Assembly: GCF_014648355.1 (NCBI RefSeq)
Contig: NZ_BMQY01000008.1
Location: 106,365-170,364, forward strand
Length of the DNA: 64,000 nucleotides
From: Couchioplanes azureus
Lineage (GTDB): Bacteria; Actinomycetota; Actinomycetes; Mycobacteriales; Micromonosporaceae
Reading direction: 5' to 3'
Made by a program: the position numbers and the translations under genes. The notes below the pieces were generated by a model that was not told the origin of the DNA, searched no databases, and worked only from the letters and a program-made list of their open reading frames with translations. Below, in pieces: positions 1 through 8,470 of this stretch; positions within the stretch are counted from its first letter, which is position 1; each line of letters starts with the position of its first letter.

Positions 1-1
1 G

Positions 2-1048
2 CGCGCGGTGCGCGAGCGGCCCGGGCCCCGGGTGGTGGTGGCCAACGGCGCCGAGGGCGAGCCCGGCTCGGTCAAGGACCGGCACCTCATGCGCGCCCGC
101 CCGCACCTGGTGCTGGACGGGCTGCGCCGCGCCTGCGAGGTCACCGGCGCCGGCGCCGGCCACCTCTACGTCGCCGACCCGGTCGCGGCCGGGCGGCTGC
201 GGGCGGCCCTGGCCGCGGCGCCGCCGCCGGTGCCGATCGCGGTCACCGGGGCGCCGGCGGCCTACGTGGCGGGTGAGGAGAGCGCCGCCGTCCGCTTCCT
301 CGGCGGCGGGCCGGCACTGCCCACGGCCAAGCCGCCGCGGGTGTTCGAGCACGGCGTGGGCGGCGCGCCCACGCTGGTGGCCAACGTCGAGACCCTCGCA
401 CACCTGGCCCTGCTGGCCGCCGGCCGGCCGGCGGCCGGCGACCTGCTGATCACCGTCGCCGGCGCCGGCCACCCGCCGCTGCTGGCCGAGGTGCCGCTCG
501 GCACCCCGCTGCGCACGCTGTTCCCCCGGTCCGCGGCGGTGTCCGGCGCGCTGGTCGGCGGCCTGTTCGGCGGCCTGCTCGATGCGGGCGTGCTGGACCT
601 GCCGCTCACCCCGCAGGCGTACGCGGCGGCCGGCGGCGCGCTCGGCTGCGGCGCGATCCGGCTGCTCGGCCCGGACGACTGCCCGGTCGCCGTGGCCGCC
701 GAGGCGGTGGGCCACCTCGCCGCGCAGAGCGCCCGGCAGTGCGGCGTCTGCGTCTCCGGTACGCGCGGCCTGGCCGGCGCGCTGACCGCCCTCGCCACCG
801 GCCCGGACCCCGCCGCGGGCCGGCTGGCCGACCTGAGCCGGTGGAGCGCGAGCCTGCCCGGCCGGGGCGCGTGCGGGCTGCTCGACGCCGCCGCCCGCGT
901 CGCCGGATCGCTGGTGCGCGTCCACGGCGCTCTGGCCGAGCGGCACGCCGAGCGCCCCTGTCCCGCCTGCCACGCCCGTCCCCCGGCCGCCGGTGACCGC
1001 CTGCTGGTGCCGCCCACCGAGCCGTACCTCCCCGAAGGAGCACGATGA
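2..1048 (+). CDS. NuoF-like flavin/iron-sulfur oxidoreductase, 5' truncated
   Basis: C-terminal part of a protein related to the NADH-binding subunit of complex I (NuoF/HydB type), expected to pass electrons between NAD(P)H, flavin and a [4Fe-4S] cluster. Visible are the flavin-region motif NGAEGEPGSVKDR near the left end, the GVGGAPTLVANVETLA stretch, and a Cys pattern QCGVC (about residue 244 counting from base 8) followed by GRGAC, matching the NuoF cluster loop in reduced form. The frame is open to the window edge and the family has about 80 more N-terminal residues, so the GTG at base 8 is probably internal. It overlaps the ferredoxin gene by ATGA, so the two are probably partners. It could serve the acyl-CoA dehydrogenases downstream; that is inference. 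Confidence 0.8.
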   Translation, partial: RAVRERPGPRVVVANGAEGEPGSVKDRHLMRARPHLVLDGLRRACEVTGAGAGHLYVADPVAAGRLRAALAAAPPPVPIAVTGAPAAYVAGEESAAVRFLGGGPALPTAKPPRVFEHGVGGAPTLVANVETLAHLALLAAGRPAAGDLLITVAGAGHPPLLAEVPLGTPLRTLFPRSAAVSGALVGGLFGGLLDAGVLDLPLTPQAYAAAGGALGCGAIRLLGPDDCPVAVAAEAVGHLAAQSARQCGVCVSGTRGLAGALTALATGPDPAAGRLADLSRWSASLPGRGACGLLDAAARVAGSLVRVHGALAERHAERPCPACHARPPAAGDRLLVPPTEPYLPEGAR

Positions 1049-1239
1049 GACTTCACCTGGATCCGACCTCCTGCCAGGCCTACGGCCTGTGCCACGAGGA
1101 GGCGCCGAACCTCGTCGACCTCGACGAATGGGGCTACGCCCAGCCGCGCGGCACCGACGTGCCACCCGGCGAGCAGGCCGCCGCCGAGGCGGCCGTACGC
1201 GCCTGCCCGAACGCGGCGCTACGGCTGGCGCAGCGGTGA
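1045..1239 (+). CDS. Small ferredoxin (3Fe-4S or 4Fe-4S type)
   Basis: A 64-residue soluble electron carrier of the actinobacterial P450-associated ferredoxin type. The Cys pattern is C10-x5-C16 near the N terminus and CP near residue 54 (ACPNAALRL). The position where a four-iron ferredoxin would carry an extra Cys in the first motif is Tyr, so a [3Fe-4S] cluster is more likely. Its start overlaps the stop of the NuoF-like gene and its stop overlaps the GTG of the acyl-CoA synthetase, so it is translationally coupled on both sides. The likely redox partner is the NuoF-like protein; no cytochrome P450 gene is seen in this window. Confidence 0.85.
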   Translation: MRLHLDPTSCQAYGLCHEEAPNLVDLDEWGYAQPRGTDVPPGEQAAAEAAVRACPNAALRLAQR

Positions 1240-3299
1240 GCCGCGATCTGCGGGCGCTGTTCGACCCGGCCTCGGTCGCCATCGTCGGCGCCAGCGACGA
1301 CCCGGCGAAGTGGGGCAACGCGGTGGCCCGCCAGGCGCTGCGGGCCGGCGGGCGGCGCCCGGTCCACCTGGTCAACCGCCGGGGCGGCACGATCCTCGGC
1401 CGGCGGGCGGCGACCAGCGTCGCCGGGCTGGGCGAGCCGGTCGAGCTGGTGGTCGTCGCCGTGCCGGCCGCGTCGTTCGAGGCCGCCGTGGACGACGCCC
1501 TGGCCGCCGGCGCCCGCGCGATCGTCGGGATCACCGCGGGCTTCGCCGAGACCGGTGCGGCCGGGCGCCAGCGGCAGGAGGCCGTCGTCGCGCGGTGCCG
1601 CGCCGCGGGGGCACTGCTCGTCGGCCCCAACTGCCTCGGGCTGGTGGACAACACGACCGAGGTCTACCTGTCCTCGGACCGGTTCGGTCCCGGCGGCGTC
1701 GCCCTGCTGTCGCAGAGCGGCAACCTCGCCCTGGAGCTGCAGCTGCGGCTCGACCGCCACGGCCTGGGCTTCTCCCGCTTCGTCTCGTTCGGCAACCAGG
1801 CCGACGTCACCCTCGTCGACCTGGTCGCCGACTGCGCCGCGCACCCGGCGACCGGCGCCGTCGCCGTGTACGCCGAGGACTTCGGCGACGGGCGGGCCTT
1901 CGCGTCGGCGGCGGGCCGCACCGGCAAGCCGGTCGTGCTGCTCCACGCCGGCGGCGGCGAGGCGTCGGCCCGGGGCGCCCGCTCGCACACCGGCGCGCTG
2001 ACCAGTTCGTCGGAGGTGGTCCGGGCGGCCGCGCGCGACGCCGGCATCCACCTGGCCGAGACGCCTCGCGAGCTGGCCACCCTGCTGGTCGCGCTGAGCG
2101 GGCCGCGGCGGGCGGCCGGGCGGCGCACCGTCGTGGTGACCGACGGCGGCGGGCACGGCGCCGTCGCCGCGGACGTCGCCGAGCGGGCCGGGCTGAGCGT
2201 GCCGGAGACCGGCCCCGCCCTGGCCGGCGCGCTGCGCGACCAGCTGTGGGGGCCGTCCGCGGTGGGCAACCCGGTCGACCTCGCCGGGATGGGTGAGCAG
2301 GACCCGCGGTCCTACGCGCGCACCGTGGCCACCCTGCTGGACGCGTCCGAGGTGGACGCGGTCCTGCTGACCGGCTTCTTCGGCGGGTACTCGGCGGCGG
2401 CCGACCCGGGCGCGGACACCGGCGGGTTGGGCGGGGGACTGGCCGCCGGTGAGCTGGCCGCGGCCCGGACGCTGGCGGAGCACGCCGCGGCCGGGGCCAC
2501 CCCGGTCGTGGTCCACTCGATGTACCCCGAGTCGCCCACCTGTGCCGCCCTGCGCGCCGGCGGGGTGCCGGTGTTCGACGCGGTCGAGGACGCCGCCCGG
2601 GCGCTGACCGCGGTGACCGGGACGGCCGCGCCCCGGGGCGTCCCGTCGCTGCCCGCGCCGGCGCCGGCGGTCACCGACGTCTCGTACTTCGCCGTCCGCC
2701 GGTTGCTGGCCGGCGCCGGAGTGCCGTTCCTGCCGGCGCGCGAGTTCTCCGCGCCGGAGGAGCTGGACGGACTGTTCGACGGGCCGTACGTGCTCAAGGC
2801 GCCGCATCTGCTGCACAAGTCCGATGCCGGCGGCGTGGCCCTGCGGCTGGCCGACCGGGCCGAGCTGACCGCCGCGTACCACCGCATGCACCGCTCCCTG
2901 GGCGCGCCGTCCTACTCCGTCGAGCCGATGGCCGACCTCGCCGGCGGGGTCGAGCTGATCGCCGGCGTGCGGTGGGATCCCCGGTTCGGCCCGGTCGCGC
3001 TGGTCGGTGTCGGCGGGGTCAGCGCCGAGGTGCTGCGCGACGTCGTGTTCGCGCTCGCGCCGGTGTCCGCCGGGCAGGCGCGGAGACTGCTGCTCGGCCT
3101 GCGCTCGGCGCCGCTGCTGCTCGGGCACCGCGGCGCACCGCCCGTCGACCTCGGCGCCGCCGCCCGGGCGATCGCACACCTCACGCAGGTCGCGGCGGCC
3201 CACCCCGAGCTGACCGAGATCGAGGTCAACCCGTTGCTCGTCACGCCCACCGGCGCGCTCGCCCTCGACGCCCGGGCCGTCGTCCAGGAGGATCGATGA
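1236..3299 (+). CDS. ADP-forming acyl-CoA synthetase (acetate-CoA ligase family)
   Basis: A 687-residue single-chain acyl-CoA synthetase (NDP-forming) that would make acyl-CoA from acid, CoA and ATP, or the reverse. Order of domains: CoA-binding Rossmann domain at the N terminus (VAIVGASDDPAKWGN), succinyl-CoA-ligase-like domains (VGPNCLGL, LLSQSGNLALEL, and DGGGHGAVAAD with the probable phosphohistidine), then an ATP-grasp domain from about residue 480 (YVLKAPHLLHKSDAGG, EIEVNPLLV). I chose the GTG at 1236 because it overlaps the ferredoxin stop as GTGA and the CoA-binding domain begins immediately after it. The stop overlaps the next ATG. With two acyl-CoA dehydrogenases downstream it probably activates an organic acid for oxidation; the substrate cannot be read from sequence. 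Confidence 0.88.
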   Translation: MSRDLRALFDPASVAIVGASDDPAKWGNAVARQALRAGGRRPVHLVNRRGGTILGRRAATSVAGLGEPVELVVVAVPAASFEAAVDDALAAGARAIVGITAGFAETGAAGRQRQEAVVARCRAAGALLVGPNCLGLVDNTTEVYLSSDRFGPGGVALLSQSGNLALELQLRLDRHGLGFSRFVSFGNQADVTLVDLVADCAAHPATGAVAVYAEDFGDGRAFASAAGRTGKPVVLLHAGGGEASARGARSHTGALTSSSEVVRAAARDAGIHLAETPRELATLLVALSGPRRAAGRRTVVVTDGGGHGAVAADVAERAGLSVPETGPALAGALRDQLWGPSAVGNPVDLAGMGEQDPRSYARTVATLLDASEVDAVLLTGFFGGYSAAADPGADTGGLGGGLAAGELAAARTLAEHAAAGATPVVVHSMYPESPTCAALRAGGVPVFDAVEDAARALTAVTGTAAPRGVPSLPAPAPAVTDVSYFAVRRLLAGAGVPFLPAREFSAPEELDGLFDGPYVLKAPHLLHKSDAGGVALRLADRAELTAAYHRMHRSLGAPSYSVEPMADLAGGVELIAGVRWDPRFGPVALVGVGGVSAEVLRDVVFALAPVSAGQARRLLLGLRSAPLLLGHRGAPPVDLGAAARAIAHLTQVAAAHPELTEIEVNPLLVTPTGALALDARAVVQEDR

Positions 3300-4468
3300 A
3301 CTTCGCCTATTCGCCCGCGCAGGTGGACCTGAAGCGGCGCGCGGCCGGCTATGCCGAGCTGCTCATGCAGTACGAGAACGAGTCCGAGGAAGCCGGCGGG
3401 CCGCTGCCGGCGCAGACCGTCCGCGACCTCGCCCGGGCCGCGATGGACGCCGGCGTCTACGCCATCAACATGCCCGCGGAGTGGGGTGGCGCCGGGCTGA
3501 GCCTGCTGGACCAGGTGATCGTCGAGGAGGAGTTCGGCCGGGTCACCAACTGCCTGTGGGACATACCGTGGCGGCCGGCGAACGTGCTCGCCTACGCCAC
3601 GCCCGAGCAGCGCGAGCGCTATCTGCTGCCGGTCGTCCGGGGCGAGCGCTTCGACGCGTTCGCCGTCACCGAGCCGGGCGCCGGCTCGGACCCCGGCTCC
3701 GGCAGCACGGTCGCGGAGCGGGTGGACGGCGGCTGGCGGCTCACCGGCGAGAAGTGGTTCGTCACCTGCGGCGACATCGCCGACTTCCTGGTGGTGCAGG
3801 CCGACGCCGGGCCGGACCGGCTGCCCACGCTGTTCTTCGTGGACAGGAAGGCACCGGGCCTGGTCATGTCGCGGGTGCCGCGCTTCATGCACTCCGCGGT
3901 CAACGGCCACCCCGAGTTCACGCTGACCGGCGTGTTCGTCGCCGACGCCGACGTGCTCGGCGAGGTCGGTCAGGGGTACGACCTGACCCGGGAGTGGTTC
4001 ACCGACGAGCGCCTGATGATCGCCGCGCGGACCGTCGGCGCCGCCGAACGGGCGCTCGGCCTGGCCCGGGACTGGGCGGTCGGCCGCGAGCAGTTCGGCC
4101 GGCCGATCGCCGAATTCCAGCTGGTCCAGGGCATGCTGGCCGACTGCGCCACGGAGATCGCGGTGAACCGGGCCTTCACCCACCAGGTGGCCTGGGAAGC
4201 CGGGAACGGCATCGACGCCAAGACCCTGCACGCCAAGGCGTCGATGGCGAAGCTGTCGGCGAGCGAGGCGGCCGGCCGGGTCGTCGACCGGTGCGTGCAG
4301 ATCTTCGGCGGCCGCGGATACGACCGTTCCTATCCGGTCGAGCGGCTCTACCGCGAGGTGCGGGTCGACCGGATCTGGGAGGGCACCTCCGAGATCCAGC
4401 GGCTGATCATCGCCAACGAACTGGTCAAGCGCGGCACGCGCGCCCTGCAACTTTCCATCCCCGGCTGA
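3296..4468 (+). CDS. Acyl-CoA dehydrogenase (first of two paralogues)
   Basis: A 390-residue FAD-dependent acyl-CoA dehydrogenase, which desaturates an acyl-CoA at the alpha-beta bond. Seen: the FAD/substrate motif AVTEPGAGSDP (about residue 125), GEKWFVTCGDIADF, the C-terminal helical domain with GREQFGRPIAEFQ and the end motif RIWEGTSEIQRLI, where the Glu of WEGTS sits at the usual catalytic-base position. It starts at an ATG overlapping the synthetase stop. The next gene is a close paralogue over its full length, so the pair may form a hetero-oligomer or be duplicates with different substrates. Electrons would normally go to ETF, but no ETF genes are seen here. Confidence 0.9.
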   Translation: MNFAYSPAQVDLKRRAAGYAELLMQYENESEEAGGPLPAQTVRDLARAAMDAGVYAINMPAEWGGAGLSLLDQVIVEEEFGRVTNCLWDIPWRPANVLAYATPEQRERYLLPVVRGERFDAFAVTEPGAGSDPGSGSTVAERVDGGWRLTGEKWFVTCGDIADFLVVQADAGPDRLPTLFFVDRKAPGLVMSRVPRFMHSAVNGHPEFTLTGVFVADADVLGEVGQGYDLTREWFTDERLMIAARTVGAAERALGLARDWAVGREQFGRPIAEFQLVQGMLADCATEIAVNRAFTHQVAWEAGNGIDAKTLHAKASMAKLSASEAAGRVVDRCVQIFGGRGYDRSYPVERLYREVRVDRIWEGTSEIQRLIIANELVKRGTRALQLSIPG

Positions 4469-4479
4469 GAGGACCACCC

Positions 4480-5649
4480 ATGCACGTGCAGTACACCGAG
4501 CGGCAGGCCGCGCTCAAGGCCACCGCGCACGAGCTGTACCAGACCATCGCCGGCTACGAGCAGCAGTGCGAGCAGGAGAACGGCCTGCCGGCCGAGGCGC
4601 ACGCCGCGGTGCGCAAGGCGGTGCTGGAGAGCGGCCTGCAGGCGGTCAACATGCCGGCCGAGTGGGGCGGCGCCGGGCTGTCCATCCTGGAACAGGCGAT
4701 CGTGCAGGAGGAGCTCGGCCGGCTGACCGGCGCGCTGTGGGACATGGTCTGGCGCCCGGCCAACGCGCTGCGCTTCTGCACGCCGGAGCAGCGCGAGCGG
4801 TACCTGGTGCCGGTCATCGACGGCGATCGCCGCGACTGTTACGCGGTGACCGAGCCGGGCGCCGGGTCCGACCCGCAGAACCTGGCCACCACGGCGACCG
4901 CGGTGGACGGCGGCTGGCGGATCGACGGCGAGAAGTGGTTCGTCACCGTCGGCGACCACGCCGACTTCATCATCCTGCTGGCCGCCGCCGGCCCCGAGCG
5001 CGCGCCGACGCTGTTCCTGGTGGACAAGGACACCCCCGGCGTCACGATGACCCGGGTGCCGCGCTTCATGCACACCTTCGTGTACGAGCACCCCGAGTTC
5101 ACGTTCACCGACGTCTTCGTGCCGGCCGGCAACGTGCTCGGCGGGGTCGGCAAGGGTTACGACATCACCCGGTCCTGGTTCACCGAGGAGCGGCTGATGA
5201 TCGCCGCGCGTACGATCGGCGCCGCCGAGCGTGCGCTCGGCCTGGCCCGCGACTGGGCGGTGGGCCGCGAGCAGTTCGGCGCGCCGATCGCCAGCTTCCA
5301 GCTCGTGCAGGCGATGCTGGCGGACAGCGCGGTCGACGTGGCGGTCAACCGGGCGTACACCCATCAGGTCGCCTGGGAGGCCGACCGGTCCGGCACCGAC
5401 CGCAAGAGCCTGCACGCCAAGGCGGCGATGGCGAAGCTCTCGGCCAGCGAGGCTTCCGGCCGGGTGATCGACCGGTGCGTGCAGATCTTCGGCGGCCGCG
5501 GATACGACCGCGCGTACCCGGTCGAGCGGCTCTACCGGGAGTTGCGAGTGGACCGGATCTGGGAGGGAACCTCGGAGATCCAGCGGCTCGTCGTCGCGAA
5601 CGAGCTGATCAAGCGCGGCATCGACTGCCTGCGACTTCCGCATGCCTGA
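4480..5649 (+). CDS. Acyl-CoA dehydrogenase (second paralogue)
   Basis: A 389-residue acyl-CoA dehydrogenase matching its upstream neighbour almost residue for residue across blocks such as NMPAEWGGAGLS, VTEPGAGSDP, EKWFVT and RIWEGTSEIQRL. The catalytic Glu of WEGTS is kept in both. Differences are concentrated in the N-terminal 50 residues and in the loops around residues 165-210, which help shape the acyl pocket in this family, so the two may differ in chain preference (inference). The ATG at 4480 follows a GAGAGGA ribosome-binding sequence, 11 bases after the previous stop. It is the last gene of the operon; no strong terminator is visible directly after it. Confidence 0.9.
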   Translation: MHVQYTERQAALKATAHELYQTIAGYEQQCEQENGLPAEAHAAVRKAVLESGLQAVNMPAEWGGAGLSILEQAIVQEELGRLTGALWDMVWRPANALRFCTPEQRERYLVPVIDGDRRDCYAVTEPGAGSDPQNLATTATAVDGGWRIDGEKWFVTVGDHADFIILLAAAGPERAPTLFLVDKDTPGVTMTRVPRFMHTFVYEHPEFTFTDVFVPAGNVLGGVGKGYDITRSWFTEERLMIAARTIGAAERALGLARDWAVGREQFGAPIASFQLVQAMLADSAVDVAVNRAYTHQVAWEADRSGTDRKSLHAKAAMAKLSASEASGRVIDRCVQIFGGRGYDRAYPVERLYRELRVDRIWEGTSEIQRLVVANELIKRGIDCLRLPHA

Positions 5650-5704
5650 GCGGGCTCGCGAAGATCGTCCAAACGGATCTGGTGCATTCGTGCCCCTGGA
5701 TGGC

Positions 5705-5710
5705 TAGTCT
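5705..5710 (+). promoter_or_regulatory. Possible -10 element (TAGTCT) before the secreted peptidase gene
   Basis: A TANNNT hexamer sits about 40 bases upstream of the ATG at 5752, in the only gap between the acyl-CoA dehydrogenase operon and this gene. No convincing -35 element is visible, so the call is tentative. Confidence 0.25.
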
Positions 5711-5751
5711 CGGGGGTCGCCCGCGACGGGCGGCCTGTCGAGAGGCAAGGC

Positions 5752-7368
5752 ATGAGAAGAATCCTGGCGGCTACCGCCGCCGTGGCGATGGGGCTGGCGG
5801 TGGGCGGCGGCGTGATCCCGGCGCCGGCCCAGGCCCGCACGGAGCCCGGTTACGGTGCCACGCCGCCCGCCATCGCCTGGGGCGAGTGCGCCAGCGCCGC
5901 GCTCGAGTCCCGGGGCGCGCAGTGCGGCTTCGTGACCGTCCCGCTGGACTACTCGCGGCCGGGTGGCACCACGATCAAGCTGGCCGTGTCCCGGATCAAG
6001 CACACCTCGTCCGAGGCCGACTACCAGGGCGTCATGCTGACGAACCCCGGTGGTCCGGGCGGCTCCGGCCTGACCCTGTCGGTGCTCGGCGAGTACGTGC
6101 CCGGCGGCGTCGGCGGCGACTACGACTGGATCGGCTTCGACCCGCGCGGGGTCGGCTCCAGCGAGCCGGCACTGACCTGCGACCCCGGGTACGCCGGCTA
6201 CAACCGGCCCTACTACGTGCCGGTGAACGCCGCGCTCGAACGGGCCTGGCTCACCAGGACGGCGAGCTACGCCCAGGCCTGTGACCGGGCCGGCGGCGCA
6301 TTGCTCGACCACGTCAAGACCACCGACACCATCGCCGACATGGAGAGCATCCGCCGGGCGCTCGGCGCCGAGCAGATCAACTTCTACGGCTTCTCGTACG
6401 GGACCTACCTGGGCCAGGTCTACGCGACGCTGCACCCGGGCAAGGTCCGCCGGATGGTGCTGGACGGCAACGTCGACCCCCGGCGCGTCTGGTACGACGC
6501 CAACCTGGACCAGGACGTCGCGTTCGACAAGAACATGGACGTCTTCTTCGCGTGGGTGGCGAAGCACGACTCCGTCTACCACCTCGGCACGCGCGCCCGG
6601 GCCGTGCGGGGCAAGTACTACGCGACCCTGCAGAAGCTGCGCAAGGCCCCCGCGGGCGGGCTCATCGGCCCGGACGAGTGGAACGACGTCTTCGTCTCCG
6701 CCGGCTACAACGTGGGCGGCTGGCCGGAGGTCGCACAGGCGTTCGCCGCGTGGGTCGACCACGGCGACGCCGCCGCGCTGAAGGAGCTCTACCCCGCCCC
6801 GGGCGACGTCGAGGCGGAGAACGGCTACGCGATGTACCTCGCGACCCAGTGCACCGACGTCCGCTGGCCGAAGCGCTGGTCGACGTGGAAGCGGGACAAC
6901 TGGCGGACGTACGCGAAGGCGCCGTTCATGACCTGGAACAACGCCTGGTACAACGCACCGTGCCGCAGCTGGGGGGCCAAGCCCGGCAAGCCGGTGACCG
7001 TCAACGGCAGGAAGGCACCGCCGATCCTGCTGATCAGCGAGACCAAGGACGCGGCCACCCCGTACTCCGGCAGCCTCGAGGTCCGCAAGCGCTTCCCGCG
7101 TGCGGTCCTGCTCGAGGGCGTCGGCGGCACCACGCACTCCGGCTCGCTCAGCGGCATCGCCTGCACCGACGACACCGTCGCCGCGTACCTGGACACCGGT
7201 GCGCTGCCGAAGCGGGTGCACGGCAACCGCTCCGACAAGCAGTGCGAGCCGGTCCCGGCACCGGATCCGGCCCCGGTCCCGGCGGCCGCCCGGGCCAAGG
7301 CCGAGAGCCTGAACGCGGCGGACGACGCCGCCCGGCCCGCGCTGCGCGACCTGGTCACCATTCGCTGA
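5752..7368 (+). CDS. Secreted tripeptidyl aminopeptidase-like alpha/beta hydrolase (S33/TAP family)
   Basis: A 538-residue exported serine peptidase of the Streptomyces Tap/SlpD/SlpE type, which removes short peptides from protein N termini outside the cell. It has a signal peptide (MRRILAATAAVAMGLAVGGG, cleavage probably after AQA near residue 28). The oxyanion region is NPGGPGGSG, the arm DYDWIGFDPRGVGSS, and the nucleophile elbow GFSYGTYLG has Ser215. The TAP-like C-terminal domain (LLISETKDAATPYSG, then GGTTHSG with the probable catalytic His) ends in a Pro/Ala-rich tail. A 15-bp perfect hairpin follows the stop, so it is probably monocistronic. Confidence 0.88.
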   Translation: MRRILAATAAVAMGLAVGGGVIPAPAQARTEPGYGATPPAIAWGECASAALESRGAQCGFVTVPLDYSRPGGTTIKLAVSRIKHTSSEADYQGVMLTNPGGPGGSGLTLSVLGEYVPGGVGGDYDWIGFDPRGVGSSEPALTCDPGYAGYNRPYYVPVNAALERAWLTRTASYAQACDRAGGALLDHVKTTDTIADMESIRRALGAEQINFYGFSYGTYLGQVYATLHPGKVRRMVLDGNVDPRRVWYDANLDQDVAFDKNMDVFFAWVAKHDSVYHLGTRARAVRGKYYATLQKLRKAPAGGLIGPDEWNDVFVSAGYNVGGWPEVAQAFAAWVDHGDAAALKELYPAPGDVEAENGYAMYLATQCTDVRWPKRWSTWKRDNWRTYAKAPFMTWNNAWYNAPCRSWGAKPGKPVTVNGRKAPPILLISETKDAATPYSGSLEVRKRFPRAVLLEGVGGTTHSGSLSGIACTDDTVAAYLDTGALPKRVHGNRSDKQCEPVPAPDPAPVPAAARAKAESLNAADDAARPALRDLVTIR

Positions 7369-7385
7369 GTGCCGGCGTCGCAGCA

Positions 7386-7420
7386 CCGCCCCGGAAGCTC
7401 TGCCCGAGCTTCCGGGGCGG
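7386..7420 (+). terminator. Hairpin terminator after the peptidase gene
   Basis: Perfect 15-bp inverted repeat (CCGCCCCGGAAGCTC and its complement) with a 5-base loop TGCCC, 17 bases after the peptidase stop. There is no U-tract, as is common in high-GC actinomycetes. Confidence 0.75.
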
Positions 7421-7456
7421 ACGTCTGAGAACGCGCAGGGCGGGTATCAGCGGACG

Positions 7457-8260
7457 GTGCTGCCTCTCGCCCTGTCCGCCCCGCGGCCCCGTCGCGGCTG
7501 GGTGAGCCGCTGGTCGACGGTTGCGGGCGTACGCACCCACGAGCGGTGCCGCGCCGCTCCCGTGCCCGCCCTGCCCGTGGTGATGCTGCACGGCCTCGCG
7601 GTGTCCCACCGGTACCTGATGCCGACCGCGGACGCGCTCGCCGACCGGCACCCGGTGCTGGTCCCCGACCTGCCCGGCTTCGGGTTCAGCGCCAAGCCGC
7701 CGGTCGCGTACGACGTCGCGCGGCACGCCGCCTTCGTCTCCGCGTGGCTGGACGAGCACCGCCTCGCCCGGGTGGCCGTCCTCGGGCACTCGTTCGGGGC
7801 GGAGGTCGCGGCCGCCGTCGCCGCCCTGCGCCCGGACGCGGTGGCCGCGCTGGTGCTGGCGAGCCCGACGACCGATCCCGCCGCGCGCAGCCGGCGTGCC
7901 CTGATCGGCCGGTGGTTCGCCGACCTGCCCGCCGAGGACCCGCGGCAGGCCGCGATCCTGGCCCGCGACGTGTGGGACGCGCGCCCGTGGCGGGTCTGGG
8001 CGACCGTCGGGCACTCGGTCCGCAACCGCGTCGAGGAGGATCTGCGCCGGGTGTCGGCGCCGACGCTGGTGCTCGGCGGCGACCGGGATCCGGTCGCGCC
8101 GCTGCGCTGGCGTACCCGGGTGGCCGAGCTCACCGGCGGCGTCTCGGTGACCCTGCCCGGGGCCGCGCACAACGCGCTCACCACCGCCGGCGGCGCGGCC
8201 GCGGACGCGATCGCCGCACATCTCGCCCTGATCGCGAGTGCTTCCGGCACCAGCGGGTAG
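7457..8260 (+). CDS. Alpha/beta hydrolase fold protein
   Basis: A 267-residue cytoplasmic alpha/beta hydrolase of unknown substrate. The oxyanion motif VMLHGLAVSH is near residue 43, DLPGFGFS follows, and the nucleophile elbow is LGHSFGAEV (Ser about residue 115). The acid is probably in LVLGGDRDPVAP and the His in PGAAHNALT. The first possible start is the GTG at 7457; a second GTG at 7502 would shorten the protein by 15 residues and neither has a strong ribosome-binding site. Members of this fold include esterases, haloperoxidase-like enzymes and C-C hydrolases; nothing here separates these. Confidence 0.8.
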   Translation: MLPLALSAPRPRRGWVSRWSTVAGVRTHERCRAAPVPALPVVMLHGLAVSHRYLMPTADALADRHPVLVPDLPGFGFSAKPPVAYDVARHAAFVSAWLDEHRLARVAVLGHSFGAEVAAAVAALRPDAVAALVLASPTTDPAARSRRALIGRWFADLPAEDPRQAAILARDVWDARPWRVWATVGHSVRNRVEEDLRRVSAPTLVLGGDRDPVAPLRWRTRVAELTGGVSVTLPGAAHNALTTAGGAAADAIAAHLALIASASGTSG

Positions 8261-8269
8261 ACGGGTGGC

Positions 8270-8389
8270 ATGCGTATCGGGAACACAGAGGTCCGGGTCC
8301 TGGGCGGCGGTCTCGGCTGCCTCACGATGATCGTCGTGTCGGTCGTGCTGTCGGTGCTGCTGACCCTGCTGCTCAACGTCGTCTTCTAG
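8270..8389 (+). CDS. 39-residue single-pass membrane protein
   Basis: A very small gene: MRIGNTEVRVLGGG, then a hydrophobic helix from about residue 16 to the C terminus ending LLNVVF. The start has GGGTGG as ribosome-binding site, and it follows the hydrolase stop by 9 bases. Tiny proteins with the same VRVLGGGLGCL opening and a single membrane helix are, to my recollection, conserved in this part of the actinobacteria, with no known function. Codon use is normal for the window. Confidence 0.6.
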   Translation: MRIGNTEVRVLGGGLGCLTMIVVSVVLSVLLTLLLNVVF

Positions 8390-8470
8390 GACGACCGTTC
8401 GCGGCGGTGCGGAACCGGCGCGCCCCGGTATTCTGCGGGGGCAGGCGAAGTCACGCCGGAAGGCGGTCCG

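Noticed and set aside
8..10. GTG at base 8 as the true start of the NuoF-like gene
   Set aside because: The frame is open to the window edge, the protein would begin inside the conserved flavin region, and no ribosome-binding site can be seen.
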